A DNA stretch of 64,000 bases from Rhodamnia argentea (taxonomy: Eukaryota > Streptophyta > Magnoliopsida > Myrtales > Myrtaceae). A program made the translations under genes and the position numbers. Position 1 is the stretch's first letter. Each line of letters opens with the position of its first letter. Below are positions 1 to 12,905 of this stretch, piece by piece. The DNA lies in assembly GCF_020921035.1 (NCBI RefSeq), contig NC_063160.1:16147095-16211094 (forward strand), given 5' to 3'. Under the pieces are notes generated by a model, which was not told where the DNA came from, did no database searches, and worked only from the letters and a program-made list of their open reading frames with translations.

Positions 1-1626
1 ATACTATGGAAATCGACAGATTTCAGCTCTCATTTTTCTCAAATCTCTCCCTATATATACACACAGTACACACGCGCGACACATACGTTTGTGCTGTTAT
101 ATCATTGCAAGACGTCGAAAAGGCGAGGAGGTGTTGGAGGGACTTTTGTTTTGTAGAGGTAGGTGTTCTCTGTGGAACAAAGTGGGGCCTTCGATTTGTG
201 GGCGCGACATGAATTCCGACTTTTCATGGGACAAGAACATCTTTTTAACTTTCGAATGAAAGATTCAATGACCCATTGACCCGGATGGATAAAGTTTGAA
301 TTTTTCCTTTTTTATTTTGGTGATCTCGATGTCTCAACCATCTTTATTATGGCCAGTTAAAGAATTCAAATACAATACGGGCCTTCTATGAAAAACGGGA
401 CAGAAGCAAGATCCAATTAATTATCATATTGAGGGAAGACCATGTTATTTATTCGATTGGGGGTGTTTTGAGGCCTTTTCTTGTTGCTCCTTTAAATCTT
501 AACGAGAGTTCATCGAGAAAGAGGGACAAGGACCCGATGCTGCACCAACACACAGGAGATGATTAGAAGAGAGGAAGAAGAGGAGGGAGGGCTGGGGCTA
601 TCAAGTTGACACGTGGAGAAGGAACCGAAAATGAAATCGCTCGTCTAATTTCTTCTTTGTTTAAGCTTTGGAAGAATCAACTAGCAACTCGCAATCATAC
701 ACTAGATGACACAACTCCCATATGCTGATCATGCAATTGAGTATTGAGAGAATCGTATTCATCGAAACACTACAAGAGAAATCCGGTTGATGGTTATGGT
801 GAATTCGCCATTAAACTACTGAAAATGCAATGAGTGACGTTCTAGTGTTGTCCCTTAGGAATTTGCTTAGCCTTAAAAATGGGAAAACTCTAACCACCTT
901 AGCTTAAAAGTAATCGTAAAATGAAGTAGCCACCAGAGTCGTTCGATGTGTGCTTAAAGAGGCTTAAACCACCAATAATTCCAAGTGGGTTTCCTTCCCG
1001 TCAATCCCTAGTTTCACCTTCTTGTCGCGCACATACGTGTGTACATCGAAATTCCAACTCAGCGAAATTGGCTTTCAAATGGTGGGGGCAAAAAATCGGG
1101 TGAAAGATTAAACCATTTGTCAAGAAAAAGAATTTTTTTCTGCACAAATAAACCATATCTTCTATAGTACAATATGACAAACAAAAAATTATCTAGAAAC
1201 AATTTCTCCCTACCGATGGGTGTCGTAGCAATGTCCGGTTCAATTACATCTACAAATAATATTGGGAAAATCGGGAGGAAAAAAATGGTAACAAAAATTG
1301 GCGAGTAAATGAAGTGCTGTTTAGAAGTGCGAATCCCTGCATTTGGTAGCTAAAGGGGAGCGTGACCTGCAATTGATCTCATACCCTTTCTGTTGCTAGT
1401 GTCGTGCAAAGAAAGTCGGGTTCATGACCCAGTTATCTGGCTTCTTCTCCGCCGAAAGTGCAACGGATGATGCAAATCTGATGAGGGAGGAGGTAGTACA
1501 CTCCAAGAAATTTCCGCTTGCAATATGAATGCAATATGCGAAGAAACGCCATTGACAATATGGCCCTTCACCATATCATCTGTCCTTCCGTGTATTTTCT
1601 TGCTACAAGCTCTCCAAGCTGAGCAA
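1..1626. other. Intergenic region, no gene seen
   Basis: No open frame here looks like a conserved protein, and the longest is 68 codons of unremarkable composition. The sequence is AT-rich with a purine-rich patch near 560-600. The last 200-300 bases probably hold the 3' untranslated region of the galacturonosyltransferase gene that follows on the minus strand. I see no tRNA, transposon end or tandem repeat. Confidence 0.5.
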
Positions 1627-4600
1627 CTATGACTCCAATATCCGACAGCTTCTTACAAAATCGTTGGAGTGGTTCACGTATTTGCTCCAAAATGGCCTCA
1701 GGTGGTCAAAGCCAATCTGAAGCCAGGGTTTTGACTGACCATTATAATGTATAACCGCAGCCTTCTTGACACTCTCGACATTGGTCTTAATCTGATACCC
1801 CAAGCCAAGCATGTGCCACGACGGGTCGATTGGGTGAACATGATCTCTGAATGCAATCAAAGCAGGAGGAAGAGTACCCAATTTCCACATTGTCATATTT
1901 GACTTCAGATTCTGCGGTAAGGTACCCAAAAGAGTGGGATAAGTCGTCTCATAAACCTCCAGTACACATAAAAGCTAGACACTTAGAGCCCATCAACCAT
2001 GATGGACTGTTAGGAGATGGGAGGAATTTAGCAATTAAACGGTAAGAAATTCCTCACAAGCATGAAAAAATCTTCCCTTAAATAAGGTCCACATGGAATC
2101 AGATAGTTAATATAAAACAATGCGGACGTATCCAGATTGGATCATTAACTTTACCACTACTTGAAAGACATATTGCTATCATCCCTAAGCACACTACCAG
2201 TGAATATATAATGATAACATTGACCACTGCACATCTGAATCCAAAATATACAGGCAACAAAAAAAAAACATCAGAAGGTTTAAAGTCAGCAAAATGTACC
2301 TCTTTTAGCCAGTACTCATAAGTCTCCCTTATATCAGTCTTTCTCCATGCACGAAGATCAAATATATTCATGCCATAGGCCCAAGCACATTCATCAGGGT
2401 CCAAATGTTTTGCTATTAGTGGATTAGAGAAATTGAAGTAATTTTTGAAATGCTTGGACATAACCCAATCATCTTCACCCCTACATGTTTCGACAGCTCC
2501 ATTAACCTTTCCGCCAAGATCAAGTTCCCAAAGTGGAGATAAATCACGCTGAATCACAATATCATCGTCCAGGAAAACCACCTTCTCGAGGTTTGGAAAT
2601 AGCTATCAAATCACTCAGTCAGCATACTATATGAGGCAAATAAACAGAAGAAAGACTCTCGACAAAAAGATGTAGAGTAGCAAAGCCTAATTCCCAAGTC
2701 AAGTTATTGATGTATGTAGAGAACAGAGTAAAGACACATGATATACTTTTGGAATATGCATAATAATCCAAATCAGCCCAACTTACACCTATGAAATATT
2801 ACCCGTGATCTCCCTCCTGGGAGATGAAATAACCACATAAAATCGGGTGTGTATCAATATCCTAATCTCATTATAATGATTGTGAAAAATGAGAAGTCCA
2901 AGAAAGGATGTATCAAAGCAAATGTACACCAGATGATAAACATGCATACAAGGTATAGAAGAGGTGGAAGGAAATCTTTAACAAGGAGCAAAACTATTGA
3001 TTCTCCTCACCCTGATATATTGTCATTCCTAGACCTGTAATATGGATTATATGCTAAAGGATCAGCAGTAGGCAAATGATGGCTTCATTATCTGATAATC
3101 AATACAAGAGGGATAAGAATGTCGAGAAAAGCAGGCATCCGCCTGCTTTTTCTCCCTAGGAGCAGTGAATTATATAGTATGTCAAAACTAAGCAGTTGTG
3201 CCTTGTTTTGCAAATTAAAAGTGCAACCCTTCACCAGAACCCCTTATTGAAAACCTAATCACTCCGATTACCTCTGGTATATATATTCTCAGATGGTTGA
3301 GTAAGGAAATGTATTTTGGACTTTTCCATTGCAATTTTGAAGCAAACATCCTTGGAGTAGTATCATCAACCTTTGCTCCAGCAATATGATTTCCATGGTA
3401 ATAAGTCCTTACTCCCTTGTTGTTCTCAACTGCTTCTAGCACAGGAATGTTTTCTTTCATTAACCAGTCAAACTGGTGAATACCTTTTACTTCGATAATA
3501 GCTGGGGAGACAGGATTAAGTGCAAACCATGAGTGCATCGCTGAGTAAGTTTTCTTGTCAGTGATGACATGAAAGACTATCTTCTCAGGTTTTAAAGATG
3601 ACTGAACTGCAGAAGCGACAACAACTGAAGCAGCTAAAACGTTGTCAGTAGACAAAATAAAATGGTGATAGGAGTTGTCTGAGAGCAGAGGAAGAAGCTC
3701 CGGGGACGGCAATTGTACTCGCGCATGAACATTAGAGGAATATTCATCCGTTAAACGCAGAGACAGACAGTGGATGCCTTTTGGTATAGATGTGGCAGCA
3801 AAATGTTTGTTCATCAGTTCAGCAAATTTGGACTCCCTGATCTCTCTTTCAAATTTCTCCATCTGTAATGAAAAGAAAGGGAAGTTACGCTAAGATTTTC
3901 CGAATTACTTTCACTCTCTGGCAGACATTAAAAGAAAACTGCATCTAAGCATCAAACTCTTTCGAAAATAATCAAACTAGATGTGGCGTGATTTCTTTAT
4001 GCAACATCACAAAACAATTATGTCAGATGACAGCAGAAGGTAAGCCAAACAACTCAACAATGAACAAGAGAATCCAAGAATATTCACCAGATGATGCATA
4101 GAAAGGGTTGAAAATAAAATGGTGACTGAAAAAATAACTAATGGAACAAGTGGCAGGTCTAATGCAACTATAAAGGTAAGAATTGCACCGAGTTCATTGA
4201 TATTTAGACAGACACACACATCTGGGATAATGAAAGATAAGTAGCCTTGCTCTCAGAAAGTAGTCTTGTCTTTCAAAACAGGCTTCTGCTAGCCCACTAT
4301 CACTGCTAGCATTTTAAAAGGATCTTTCTCTTTAACAAGTCTCTTTTCAACCAAATGGTACCTGAATGCAAAATGCATTTCTTATGTGAACATTAGAATT
4401 GCTAGCACTTTGGTTTAGGTAAGAAAACATAAGTCAACATCCAACAAGAGGTGCAGTATCCATGACCAAAATGATAACTCAGATAAAACGTCCAACCTAT
4501 TGCCCTGACTGAGCTGGGGAGAAAAACTATCTAGAGGAAATAAGGGCAGAGACCCATTTACCAGACTAGTATTTGTGAGAACTACAACGAATTTGTATAA

Positions 4601-6838
4601 GTGAACAACCTGTTGCTTGTTCAAAGATAGCTCAAATTTGAATGTCTACTGGGCAATTGTTTGAAATTTAGTAAATAAAGGGGCTCAAGGAAACATCTTC
4701 CATCTAAATCACCTCTTTGGTATTGTATGCTGCATACTGATATTGGACAAAAGACATTTTGCAACCATAGCACGCTCTAATTATGCCAGAAGCAAAAAAT
4801 TACCGTGACATTAGCGCATTCATTGTAAATTTTTGAAAGTGTCTGATTTAATCATTTCTGCTTTGCAATACATATGAATGATAAAGTTCGCAAATTAGAA
4901 AATTCCATCAGAAAACATATGAGTAAAGTTTGCTTTTAACAATAAAATGTCACAGTTTAGTGTTATCAAAGGAAGAAAGTTATAGAGAGTGAAAAGGCTA
5001 ATTCATTTAATAGCATAATATAATTTTGGATTTTGTTCTTAAAATTTCCCAATGTCAACATGGTTAGTCATATGTTTAGAACATATTGCATGTAAAGTGG
5101 TAATTTGCTCAGTGTTTGTACATTACTTCAAATTAGATTTTACCAAAATGAAGTCAGAAAAAAAAAAAAAAAGTTAAAAGTTATATAACATTGATTTAGA
5201 AACTTAAGACGCACCTAAAAGATTCCGTTGACTTCCCATGGAAAAAAATCATTTCATATACCACATTTGCAAGTGTGGGAAGTTTAGGACTAACTTTAAA
5301 CTGTAGAATGTGAATTTGAAACCTCTTCCCATGGAAATTTAGAAAATTGAAAAAAGTGAAGAATGTAATATGAAGCTTTAAAGAATCAACACAAACTGCA
5401 TGAAACTTTCAAGAAACTACAGTGGTAAATAGTAAAAAGGATACCAAGTTGAATATGCAGATAGACCATGGGTAGCAAAATGAGTTCCATTTAGTGAAAC
5501 TTATCGTCCCAATTGAACTAGCTCAAATGCTTGTTAAAAGAGCAAAAACTGCAAGAAAATAGCATTGCCAACTTGCAACATAATTGAAGCAAAACATCCG
5601 CATAAAACAAAATAGCACAAGGAAAATCAGAGAAATAAACAATATACAAATGTACATCATAACATACCATTGCTCTTAACATGAAGGCAAAGGTTCTTGC
5701 ATCATACTGGTGGTTCTTCATTTCAAGAACAAGCTGACTAAATGAATCTGGGAGCTCTAAATCATTTGGGACTGCTGCGGTATTAACATCATTGAGGATC
5801 ATGTACAAGTCTCTCACTAATCTCTGCCGCACCCAACCAAAGAGAAATAATTAGAAGTCCTCTCTAGTCTCTTCTTGATTTATGCCAACAAAAGAATCAA
5901 AACCAAACATGAACTCCAGTTAATTACCTCTGAAGCATCAGCCCTACCAAGAAAGCTAGGCCCCCATCTTCTGCCTAAACAACCTGAAGCATACAACAAC
6001 GTGAGCACATGAATTCACTGATTTTCATGTCTTACACTCAGTAACAAATAGTTCAGACTTCAAGTCCAACATGAAAATGCAGGGGACCAAGAAAATGCCC
6101 AATCAATCAGAATCGACTATGGACTTCTCTTCCAGAAGAATTATCACATGAAACAGACATCATAAATGTCAGAATAACCAGTGTCAATGGGCCCGAAAGA
6201 TAAAAAAACGAAAAAGAAGGAAAAAAGCATCTATCAAAGTCGTATTGTAATAATGCCATTTATGTAACTCGCATTTGCAAATTTTCCTTAAAAAGGTGCT
6301 TCAGCAAAACAATCATCGCCGCATCAACATTAATCTCACAGCTCCACGCAAGGAAATCAAAGCAAACAACCGATTTCCCTCGATGCTCTCATAGAAAGTC
6401 TCCACAGTGCAAGGCCAAACAATCATGCCCATTTCACCATCCACCAAAGTAACCAGCGACCTATTCAATCACAATTAATTCCACTCATTTAACTGAAAGC
6501 AACGAAAAATTCAAAACCCAGTCTTAATGCAATTGATCAAACAGATTGAACTAAAAGCACGTCCCAGAGCAGAGATAGAACAAAATTTAAAACAGGAGAA
6601 AGGTCATTTGATGTAAAGTACCCAAGGAGGAGGAGCAGTTGGGGACACTTTCGAGAGTGACAACAGCGGTGAGAATGAAGACGAAGGGCAACAAGAAGGC
6701 GAGTATGAGAATGGCGTGGAAGAGCGTCCGGTACGAGAAGTGGCGGGCTGCGATCTTGATCTTCATCAAGTCAGCGAATCCATTGCTACTCGATATGGTC
6801 AAACTCCTCATGCTAGGCGAGAAGCTAAGCTGCATCAT
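1627..6838 (-). CDS. GAUT13: Galacturonosyltransferase, GAUT13/14 type (glycosyltransferase family 8)
   Basis: Six exons on the minus strand: 6622-6838, 5928-5983, 5668-5823, 3272-3862, 2300-2602 and 1627-1911. With the second of two adjacent ATGs (6835) they give about 534 residues, the usual length of GAUT13/14. The N-terminus is a type II Golgi anchor, with a short cytosolic part followed by a hydrophobic run near residues 35-60 (LILAFLLPFVFILTAVV). The catalytic part carries the family 8 metal-binding motif in VVFLDDDIVIQ, the CRGED segment, HMLGLGY, and HYNGQSKPW near the end. The family transfers galacturonic acid from UDP-GalA to homogalacturonan in the Golgi; GAUT13 and GAUT14 act in pollen-tube wall pectin. 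The N-terminus (MRSLTISSSN, DLMKIK) matches GAUT13/14 better than GAUT12/IRX8. I cannot tell GAUT13 from GAUT14. Intron 3 is long (about 1.8 kb). No damage is seen. Confidence 0.93.
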
Positions 6839-7851
6839 TCTCTAAGAACGCTCAATTTCACCACAACGCCGACGACGACGACAACAGCCGGCAGCGGCAG
6901 CGGCTCGCGATCGGAAGAAGCAGCGGGAGCGATCGCCTCGCAGCAGCCACCATCGGATCCGGACGCCAGCGCCGAGACGGGAGCCGGGGAGAGAGATTGC
7001 GACGAGCGGTGCGATCTGTTCGGAACGGCAATGCGGGAATCGTCGCTGCGTAGGGGCAATGCCCGAGACCGCATTGGAGTTATGGCGAAATGCCGGATCT
7101 GGGACGACCGATCGGAATCGGGCGAGCGTCGGAGAGAAGGTCCTCAGGCCGGATTGAGCTTGGCTCCGTCTTCCTCCATGGAAGGACGAGAGAGAGAGAG
7201 AGAGTGGGGTAGGGTTTGGAGTTTGTTGTTTTGGGGAGCTGTTGCTCTTTCCTTTTCAGGTTTGATTGGAGCTTGAATGAACAGTCAACCCGATCTCATT
7301 CCCCTTCCTCTTCCGTTTCCTCTTTTTTATTTGTTTTTTTAATGATTATTTTGAAATATGAATTTGAGGAAAATTAGGCACACGAATCGTGACGTCATAA
7401 AGTTCGTCCAAAGATCCGAAACCGTGCTGCGCACCACGGCCCAACTAAATCTCCCGCCCGACCGATCCCCACCGTCCACATCCGATAATTACCGAATTAC
7501 CAACGTCCCACGAGTTTCGGAATCCGACGTGTCTCCACATTTCTTCTCCATTTACAGTGAAAAGTTACATTTTAGATTTTACCAAATCTCCTATGAGGAC
7601 GATGAAGTCCTGCGAACGATCCGCTCTGTGACGATAAGTCGTCGTGGCCAAATTCATACTTTTCACGATTGATGTTTTGATTTGCACGAACAATTAAAGC
7701 ACCCAAACGCGCGAAATTTCCTTTATTTCTTGGTCGTTTGGAACGTTAGCAAAAGATCTGTCTGTACAAGATGATAAGGCAATGTTACCGTGCTTGGCAT
7801 TTACTACCGATCAATCGTTAACTTTCAACCGGGTGGGTTGTCAGTTGGGGC
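6839..7851. other. Leader and probable promoter of the GAUT gene, then spacer
   Basis: The minus-strand leader of the GAUT gene probably runs from 6839 to about 7250. It is GC-rich, and the GA run at 7189-7204 (CT on the coding strand) is typical of plant 5' leaders. A 186-codon open frame on the plus strand here (6716-7276) is a by-product of this composition and has no family resemblance. From 7280 the sequence turns AT-rich, as a promoter would. Nothing else is recognised up to 7851. Confidence 0.4.
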
Positions 7852-9348
7852 TCAGGGGACGGGGAGGCAGGACATCCAAATTTGTTCCTTGGACATGCAT
7901 AGGGCCAAACAGAAAAGATAACCGTCCTGCATATTTACCTCGGCCGACCTGAATTGAAACCTACTTTCCTGCACAAGCAAGAGAAAGAGATCATTGAACC
8001 AAACATGACGACCTTTCTCCATCTTGAAATTGAACGCATGCCATGCACATCTGATCCGGTACAGAGTCGTGAATAATGCAGCTTTCTAGTCCAGGTTGCA
8101 GAACATAAGAAAGGACTAATTGGGCGAATAAAAGATCGCAAAATAGCAAAAACCTACATAAGTCGGCGTTTCCCGGTAGGGCGTGTTTCGAGGATGAAGG
8201 GTCATTTTCCGAATAATTAGTATATCCGATTTCGGCATGTCAAGGCTCTCGTTCAATTCGGCAAAAAATGTCACTCCACATGAAAGGTAGTTGGCCAGCA
8301 GAGTTTCATGCCTGCACTCGAGATCCAGAGGAAAAGAAAAGGAACTTCCCCATCCGTGGGTCCGCCGAGAACAAAACCCATCACCTATGAGGGAGAGAAA
8401 AGAGGTGTGGCACATGTCTTGGAGTCTTGGGATGGAGACAGAAAGATGCACTTTTTCGTTTCTTTATATAAAAAGCCAAAGAGGGGTCAATTCACCATTA
8501 GCAAACCCTCGTTAGAAGAGCAATGTCAGCGATGCTAAAGTCGATATGCTAAACTAATGTACAGGAATATCAAGACAGGCTGTAAATTGTTATTCAAATT
8601 AGTGGATGAACCAGCCAACATCACTTTACAAACCAATTTAGCTCGCTAGTTCTGGTGTCTCTTGATTAGACAAGACGGATCCACTAATAAATGCAGCTTA
8701 TTCTTGTCTTGGATAAAGCACTAGACTTGCGCCCTGCAATTAGCTTTTTCTTTGTGACCATATGGGAGAATCCTTTGTGGGCATCTTAGCCATTGGCGAA
8801 AGGGAACTCAACCATATGGTATCCCGGTCAGAATTTCTGTATCGAACTCGATCTTCAAAGAACAAGCCGATATAAAATGGAGTCGGCTCGATTTCCAGGT
8901 CAGGTAAACCTGCAAGCCACTCAAGTAGCTGTTCATACACGTGTAGTGGAATTCCAATAACAACTGAATCAAGTTCAAGGGGTCAGTAAGCTGAAATTAA
9001 GTAGATCCAGGCAACCAGCAAGCATAATTGATGGAGAAAAGAGAATGGATGTCTAATTACTTCAGACATCCAATAAAGTGGCCATACCGTAACTTCAAAC
9101 ACGGTCACCAATTTGCTCAATGTCGTTCCCCGAGTTGAATTCACTTCACCAAAGGGGGAAAAATCTGTAGTTCTCAAATTGCCATGCTTATGATCTTTAC
9201 TCTCTTTGGCCATGATGAAAGCACAATCCGACTAATGAATTCAGTTCTTTCCATGACAACAAACAGTGCAAACATGAATATCATCACCGACCTGAGAAAG
9301 CACCATTGCAGGTGCGAGTTTAAGCAAATGCCAATCTGTTTGGATATT
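7852..9348 (-). CDS. Possible multi-exon gene or gene relic, family not recognised
   Basis: I do not recognise this product. The minus strand holds five stretches that read like protein and have plausible splice borders: 9292-9348 (DWHLLKLAPAMVLSQ), about 9070-9200 (FGEVNSTRGTTLSKLVTVFE), about 8740-8975 (YEQLLEWLAGLPDLEIEP, then FYIGLFFEDRVRY), about 8155-8340 (NYLSCGVTFFAELNESLDM), and 7852-8085 (CAWHAFNFKMEKGRHVWFND, stop at 7852). Exon 9292-9348 has clean AG and GT borders. Against a working gene, the phases of the first two pieces do not join with the simplest splice sites, and two frames stay open across 8740-8990 and across 7970-8085. It could be a real gene with extra small exons, or a decayed copy. 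The neighbours, GAUT and PPR genes, say nothing about function. Confidence 0.33.
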
Positions 9349-9664
9349 CTGGAAACCAAATCATCCATGGATAGGTGGCCCCTGCTCAGAGAATGGAAAG
9401 CATAAAGTCCTCAAGTCATTTTGACCAGTTAATTGCTTCTGATTGGAATTTTTCTTTGCATATTGCCACTCCTTTAATTCCGATACTCAGAAGATGGTAA
9501 ACGATCCAGTTTCCAATGCACACACCTCTTGCAATTCGCTTTGTGAAACAGCTCCGGTAACAGTTTGCAAATTGCAACTCAGGGTGATTCTATGACACAG
9601 GTAGCGTACACTTACAGGCTCTTATACGCAATAACAAGAATTCCAGTATCTACACCTGCAAAGC
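9349..9664. other. Spacer downstream of the PPR gene
   Basis: This short AT-rich spacer probably contains the 3' untranslated region of the minus-strand PPR gene that starts at 9665. It may also hold the 5' end of the unrecognised gene below it. No separate gene is seen. Confidence 0.3.
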
Positions 9665-11665
9665 TTACACTAAACTGTGAGCTGGTGCTTTTCTCAATCC
9701 TATTTTCTTCATCATATGTCTAATGTCCTCAGCATCTTTCCACCTTCCCAATGCTGAATAAATTTTTGCCAGCAGTACGTAGTTGCCTGTGTTCTCAGGC
9801 TCAAGCTCAAAGAGCCACTTTGCTGCAATCTCACCCAATTCCACGTTCTCATGGATTACGCAAGCACCGAGCAACGCACCCCAAACAGCATGGTTGGGCT
9901 TAAATGGCATTGTTCTAATTAAACCATAAGCTTCTTGCAGCCGACCTGCTCGGCCTAATAGATCAACCATGCATGTGTAGTGATCAAAATGCGGCTTCAC
10001 TGGGTTATTATGAAGCATGAAATTGAACAAATCCAAACCCTCCTCCACCAGACCTGCATGGCTACAAGCATGCAAAACAGAGGTAAAAGTGACTTCATTG
10101 GGATTAACTCCCGAGTGAACCATTTCCTTGAAAAGCAAAACAGCAGCTTCACCATGCCCATGCATTCCATAACCAGCTACTATTACGCTCCACACTACGA
10201 TGTCCTTTTCATTCCTAGGGATATCATTGAAAAGTCTGTGAGCAGATTCTAGACGTCCACACTTTGCGTATATGTCAATAAGGCCTGTGATGATTTCTAC
10301 ATTTCTTACCAAGCCGGATCTTGCTACATAACCATGTATATTCATTGCTTGCTGCAAATCTGCTAGAATGGCGTATGCTGGAAGGAGACTGTTCACAGTT
10401 GCGAGGTTCGGTTCTATTTCTTTTATCAGCATTTGTTTAAAAGCTTGTATGGCTTCTTTAGCAAGGCCATTGTGGACACATCCCGATAGGACTGCGTTCC
10501 ATGGTGCGGTCTTCTTCTGCAAAGCTCTTGCGAGAACATGAAAGCTGACATCCACACGCTTGCATTTTGCATACATGTCAATTAGTGCTGTCTCTATCGT
10601 TACATCAGATTCGAGTTTTTGTCGCATCGACCAGCCATGAAAGCACCTTCCAAGCTTGAGCAGAAAGGAGCTACTGCATGCTGAAAGGAGAGAAGATATG
10701 GTCACAGGATTTGGTTTCACCCCATCAAACTGCATTAGCCGACAATTATTCAAAGCTTTTCCGACATCACCATTCAATGCATATCCGTTAATCATGGCAC
10801 TCCATGTTACAACATCCCTCTTATCCATTTCATGAAAAACTGCCTGAGCTTCATCCATTCTACCACACTTTGCATACATATCTAGCAATGCGTTACTCAC
10901 AGCTATATTCTTGTTCCCTAAGCCTTTCTCTTCAACAATATTATGAACACACTTTCCCAAGTCTAACTCCTTTAGATTACCACAAGCTGGCAACACTGAA
11001 ACTACTGTTGCACTATCAGGCTCCACGCCAGCACTCATCATCAACTTGAAAAGCATCACCGCCTCCCCCGAATATGAATTCTTGAAGTATCCACTAATCA
11101 TAGTATTCCACGAAACCACCGTCCGCTCATGCATCTCGTCGAAAACCTTTCTTGCAGCCCCCATTGCCCCGCAATTCATGTACAACGCAAGCAAAGCATT
11201 CTGCACGAAGGTGTCCGCATCAAACCCGGCAGCAAATACCTTCCCATGGACAGCAAACCCAACGTCAAGCAGCGACAGGTCGCTGCAGGCCTTGCAAACG
11301 AACGTGTACGTGAAATAATCTGGCGGGCACCAACCCGAAGCGAGCATTCTGACGAACACGTAGAGCGCCTCGTAATGTCGGCCGCAGAGGTTATACATCC
11401 TGATGAGGGCATTGCACAGAGACGGGCTTCTCACGGGCAATTCGTCGAACAGTGCGGCCGCGTGGGGGACGTGCCCACACAGCGCATAAGTGAGGGCGAG
11501 ATTGGAGAGGACCGGGGCGGTGGAGCCTGAGGTGGAGAGCAGCCCCGAGACGATGATCCGGGCATGGAGCAGCTTGGTGCTCGTCAGGGACCGAGTCGCT
11601 TTGAAACGCTGAAGAAGTGACCGGCACTGGGCTAGTGGCTTGAGAAGGTGCTTTCGGCCATTCAT
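9665..11665 (-). CDS. Pentatricopeptide repeat protein, PLS class, At5g39350-like
   Basis: A single uninterrupted frame of 666 residues, starting at the ATG at 11665 (MNGRKHLLKPLAQ). About 15 PPR motifs of the P, L and S types run from residue 40 onward. Typical cores include VVSWNTMISGYFKN, DVVTWSAMINGYALNGD and NHYTC-like helices (FDHYTCMVDLLGRAGRLQEA), ending in an E-type region (ELEPENTGNYVLLAKIYSAL). There is no DYW domain. Motif order and wording follow Arabidopsis At5g39350 closely, including MQFDGVKPN, LLPAYAILADLQQAMNIH and TGLI. Such proteins bind organellar RNA by a base code in each motif and commonly serve C-to-U editing in plastids or mitochondria. The protein ends soon after LRKAPAHSLV, slightly shorter than the Arabidopsis tail. 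The lack of introns is normal for the family. The RNA target is unknown. Confidence 0.93.
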   Translation of the reverse strand: MNGRKHLLKPLAQCRSLLQRFKATRSLTSTKLLHARIIVSGLLSTSGSTAPVLSNLALTYALCGHVPHAAALFDELPVRSPSLCNALIRMYNLCGRHYEALYVFVRMLASGWCPPDYFTYTFVCKACSDLSLLDVGFAVHGKVFAAGFDADTFVQNALLALYMNCGAMGAARKVFDEMHERTVVSWNTMISGYFKNSYSGEAVMLFKLMMSAGVEPDSATVVSVLPACGNLKELDLGKCVHNIVEEKGLGNKNIAVSNALLDMYAKCGRMDEAQAVFHEMDKRDVVTWSAMINGYALNGDVGKALNNCRLMQFDGVKPNPVTISSLLSACSSSFLLKLGRCFHGWSMRQKLESDVTIETALIDMYAKCKRVDVSFHVLARALQKKTAPWNAVLSGCVHNGLAKEAIQAFKQMLIKEIEPNLATVNSLLPAYAILADLQQAMNIHGYVARSGLVRNVEIITGLIDIYAKCGRLESAHRLFNDIPRNEKDIVVWSVIVAGYGMHGHGEAAVLLFKEMVHSGVNPNEVTFTSVLHACSHAGLVEEGLDLFNFMLHNNPVKPHFDHYTCMVDLLGRAGRLQEAYGLIRTMPFKPNHAVWGALLGACVIHENVELGEIAAKWLFELEPENTGNYVLLAKIYSALGRWKDAEDIRHMMKKIGLRKAPAHSLV

Positions 11666-12905
11666 GAACCTGACTGCGCCGACTCGGTGTTGGAGGGGGA
11701 CGACGGCGGATTCTCATACCCCGATTCGGCAATTCCGGGTCTGAGACGTTGCGCGCCGGAAAGTACGAACCGACCCGGGCCTCCACGACCACGCAAATAA
11801 ATAATACCAAATTATTTCTTAACAATCCTGTTCGATCCTTATTCTCGCTACGAGCACTTTTCTTACCTGCTCCGCTCATTTTGCTTCCGAAAAGAATTTT
11901 GTGTTTACCTCGCCTCACTCAATAGCATGAGTTTTGTTAAAAGAAATATTATTTTAATGGGTTTCGGTGTTATAATTTATTTAAAATTCTAACAATTTTT
12001 TTTTTTAACTTTTCCAATTCGATATTTCCTTGGGATGTTTTTTTACTATTTTTTTCTCAATATTACAATAGTGCTGTTGAATTCAAAGAGAAGTTCAAAT
12101 TTTGTGGCGCAAGAGTTGGGGTTTAAGAAGCAACACTAGTTACTCTATTGGTCAAAAGTTGATGTAATCTTGGCAACGATGGTCTGACTTGGCAGCTTCA
12201 GCTCGTTAATCTGTCTATAATCCCCCATGGAGGACAGCGGAGACAGTGTAGGAAAAAACCAGTCTACTTCTACTTTCATTTGTCTGAAATTATGACCACC
12301 TCTGCAGGATTTATATGCAGTCTTCAAGCTCAGCCTCAAGAACAGAGCTGAGCTTTCCTAATGCATGTGTTCATCGGATGCACAAAGTTTGGCAGAACGT
12401 TAGGCACTTGTTCAGTATCGCAGGGCGGAATTGGATGCTTCCTTTTGAGAGATTTGAGACTGCCTCCCCATATCTCAGTCGGTGAAGAATCAGAGAGCGA
12501 GGAGGATACCATAATACCATAACACATGGGGATCGCAAGTCGCACTTAATCAGAACATGAGAAGTTAACACCGGCATAGATGTTACAGCCCTGGGATGTC
12601 CCATGAAAAAGAAAGCAATGTTCAATCTCTCACAGAATGATCAAAGCAGCAACAGCATACAAGGCAAGAGCAGGCATTACGTGTTACACAGCCACAGGAT
12701 GTCCATGAAGAAAAATGTGATGTTCTGCCCAACCTAAAAAACAAAGAAGATTACCACAACCACCAATGCCCGCGTCTACAGCATTCGCCAAATCCCAATC
12801 AAGCTAAAGAAACAATCACCGGGGTGCCAAGGACCGTAATCGAATGGCCAAGTCAAGAGCTGCATAATTGCCGGAACCAGAAGTCAGATTGCAAGTTTTC
12901 TTGGC
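11666..12905. other. Spacer between PPR and BAG8-like genes
   Basis: The first part is the upstream region of the PPR gene: GC-rich to about 11770, then AT-rich to 12130. The part from about 12550 to 12905 is probably the 3' untranslated region of the BAG8-like gene. It contains an imperfect duplication about 100 bases apart (12578-12623 and 12680-12726, both built round a GTTACA...GGATGTCC...GATGTTC pattern). Open frames between 12145 and 12625 are short and show no family signal. Confidence 0.35.

Noticed and set aside
6716-7276. Plus-strand open frame of 186 codons over the GAUT start region
   Set aside because: It overlaps exon 1 and the leader of the GAUT gene on the other strand. It is rich in Arg and Gly from GC-rich DNA and resembles no family.
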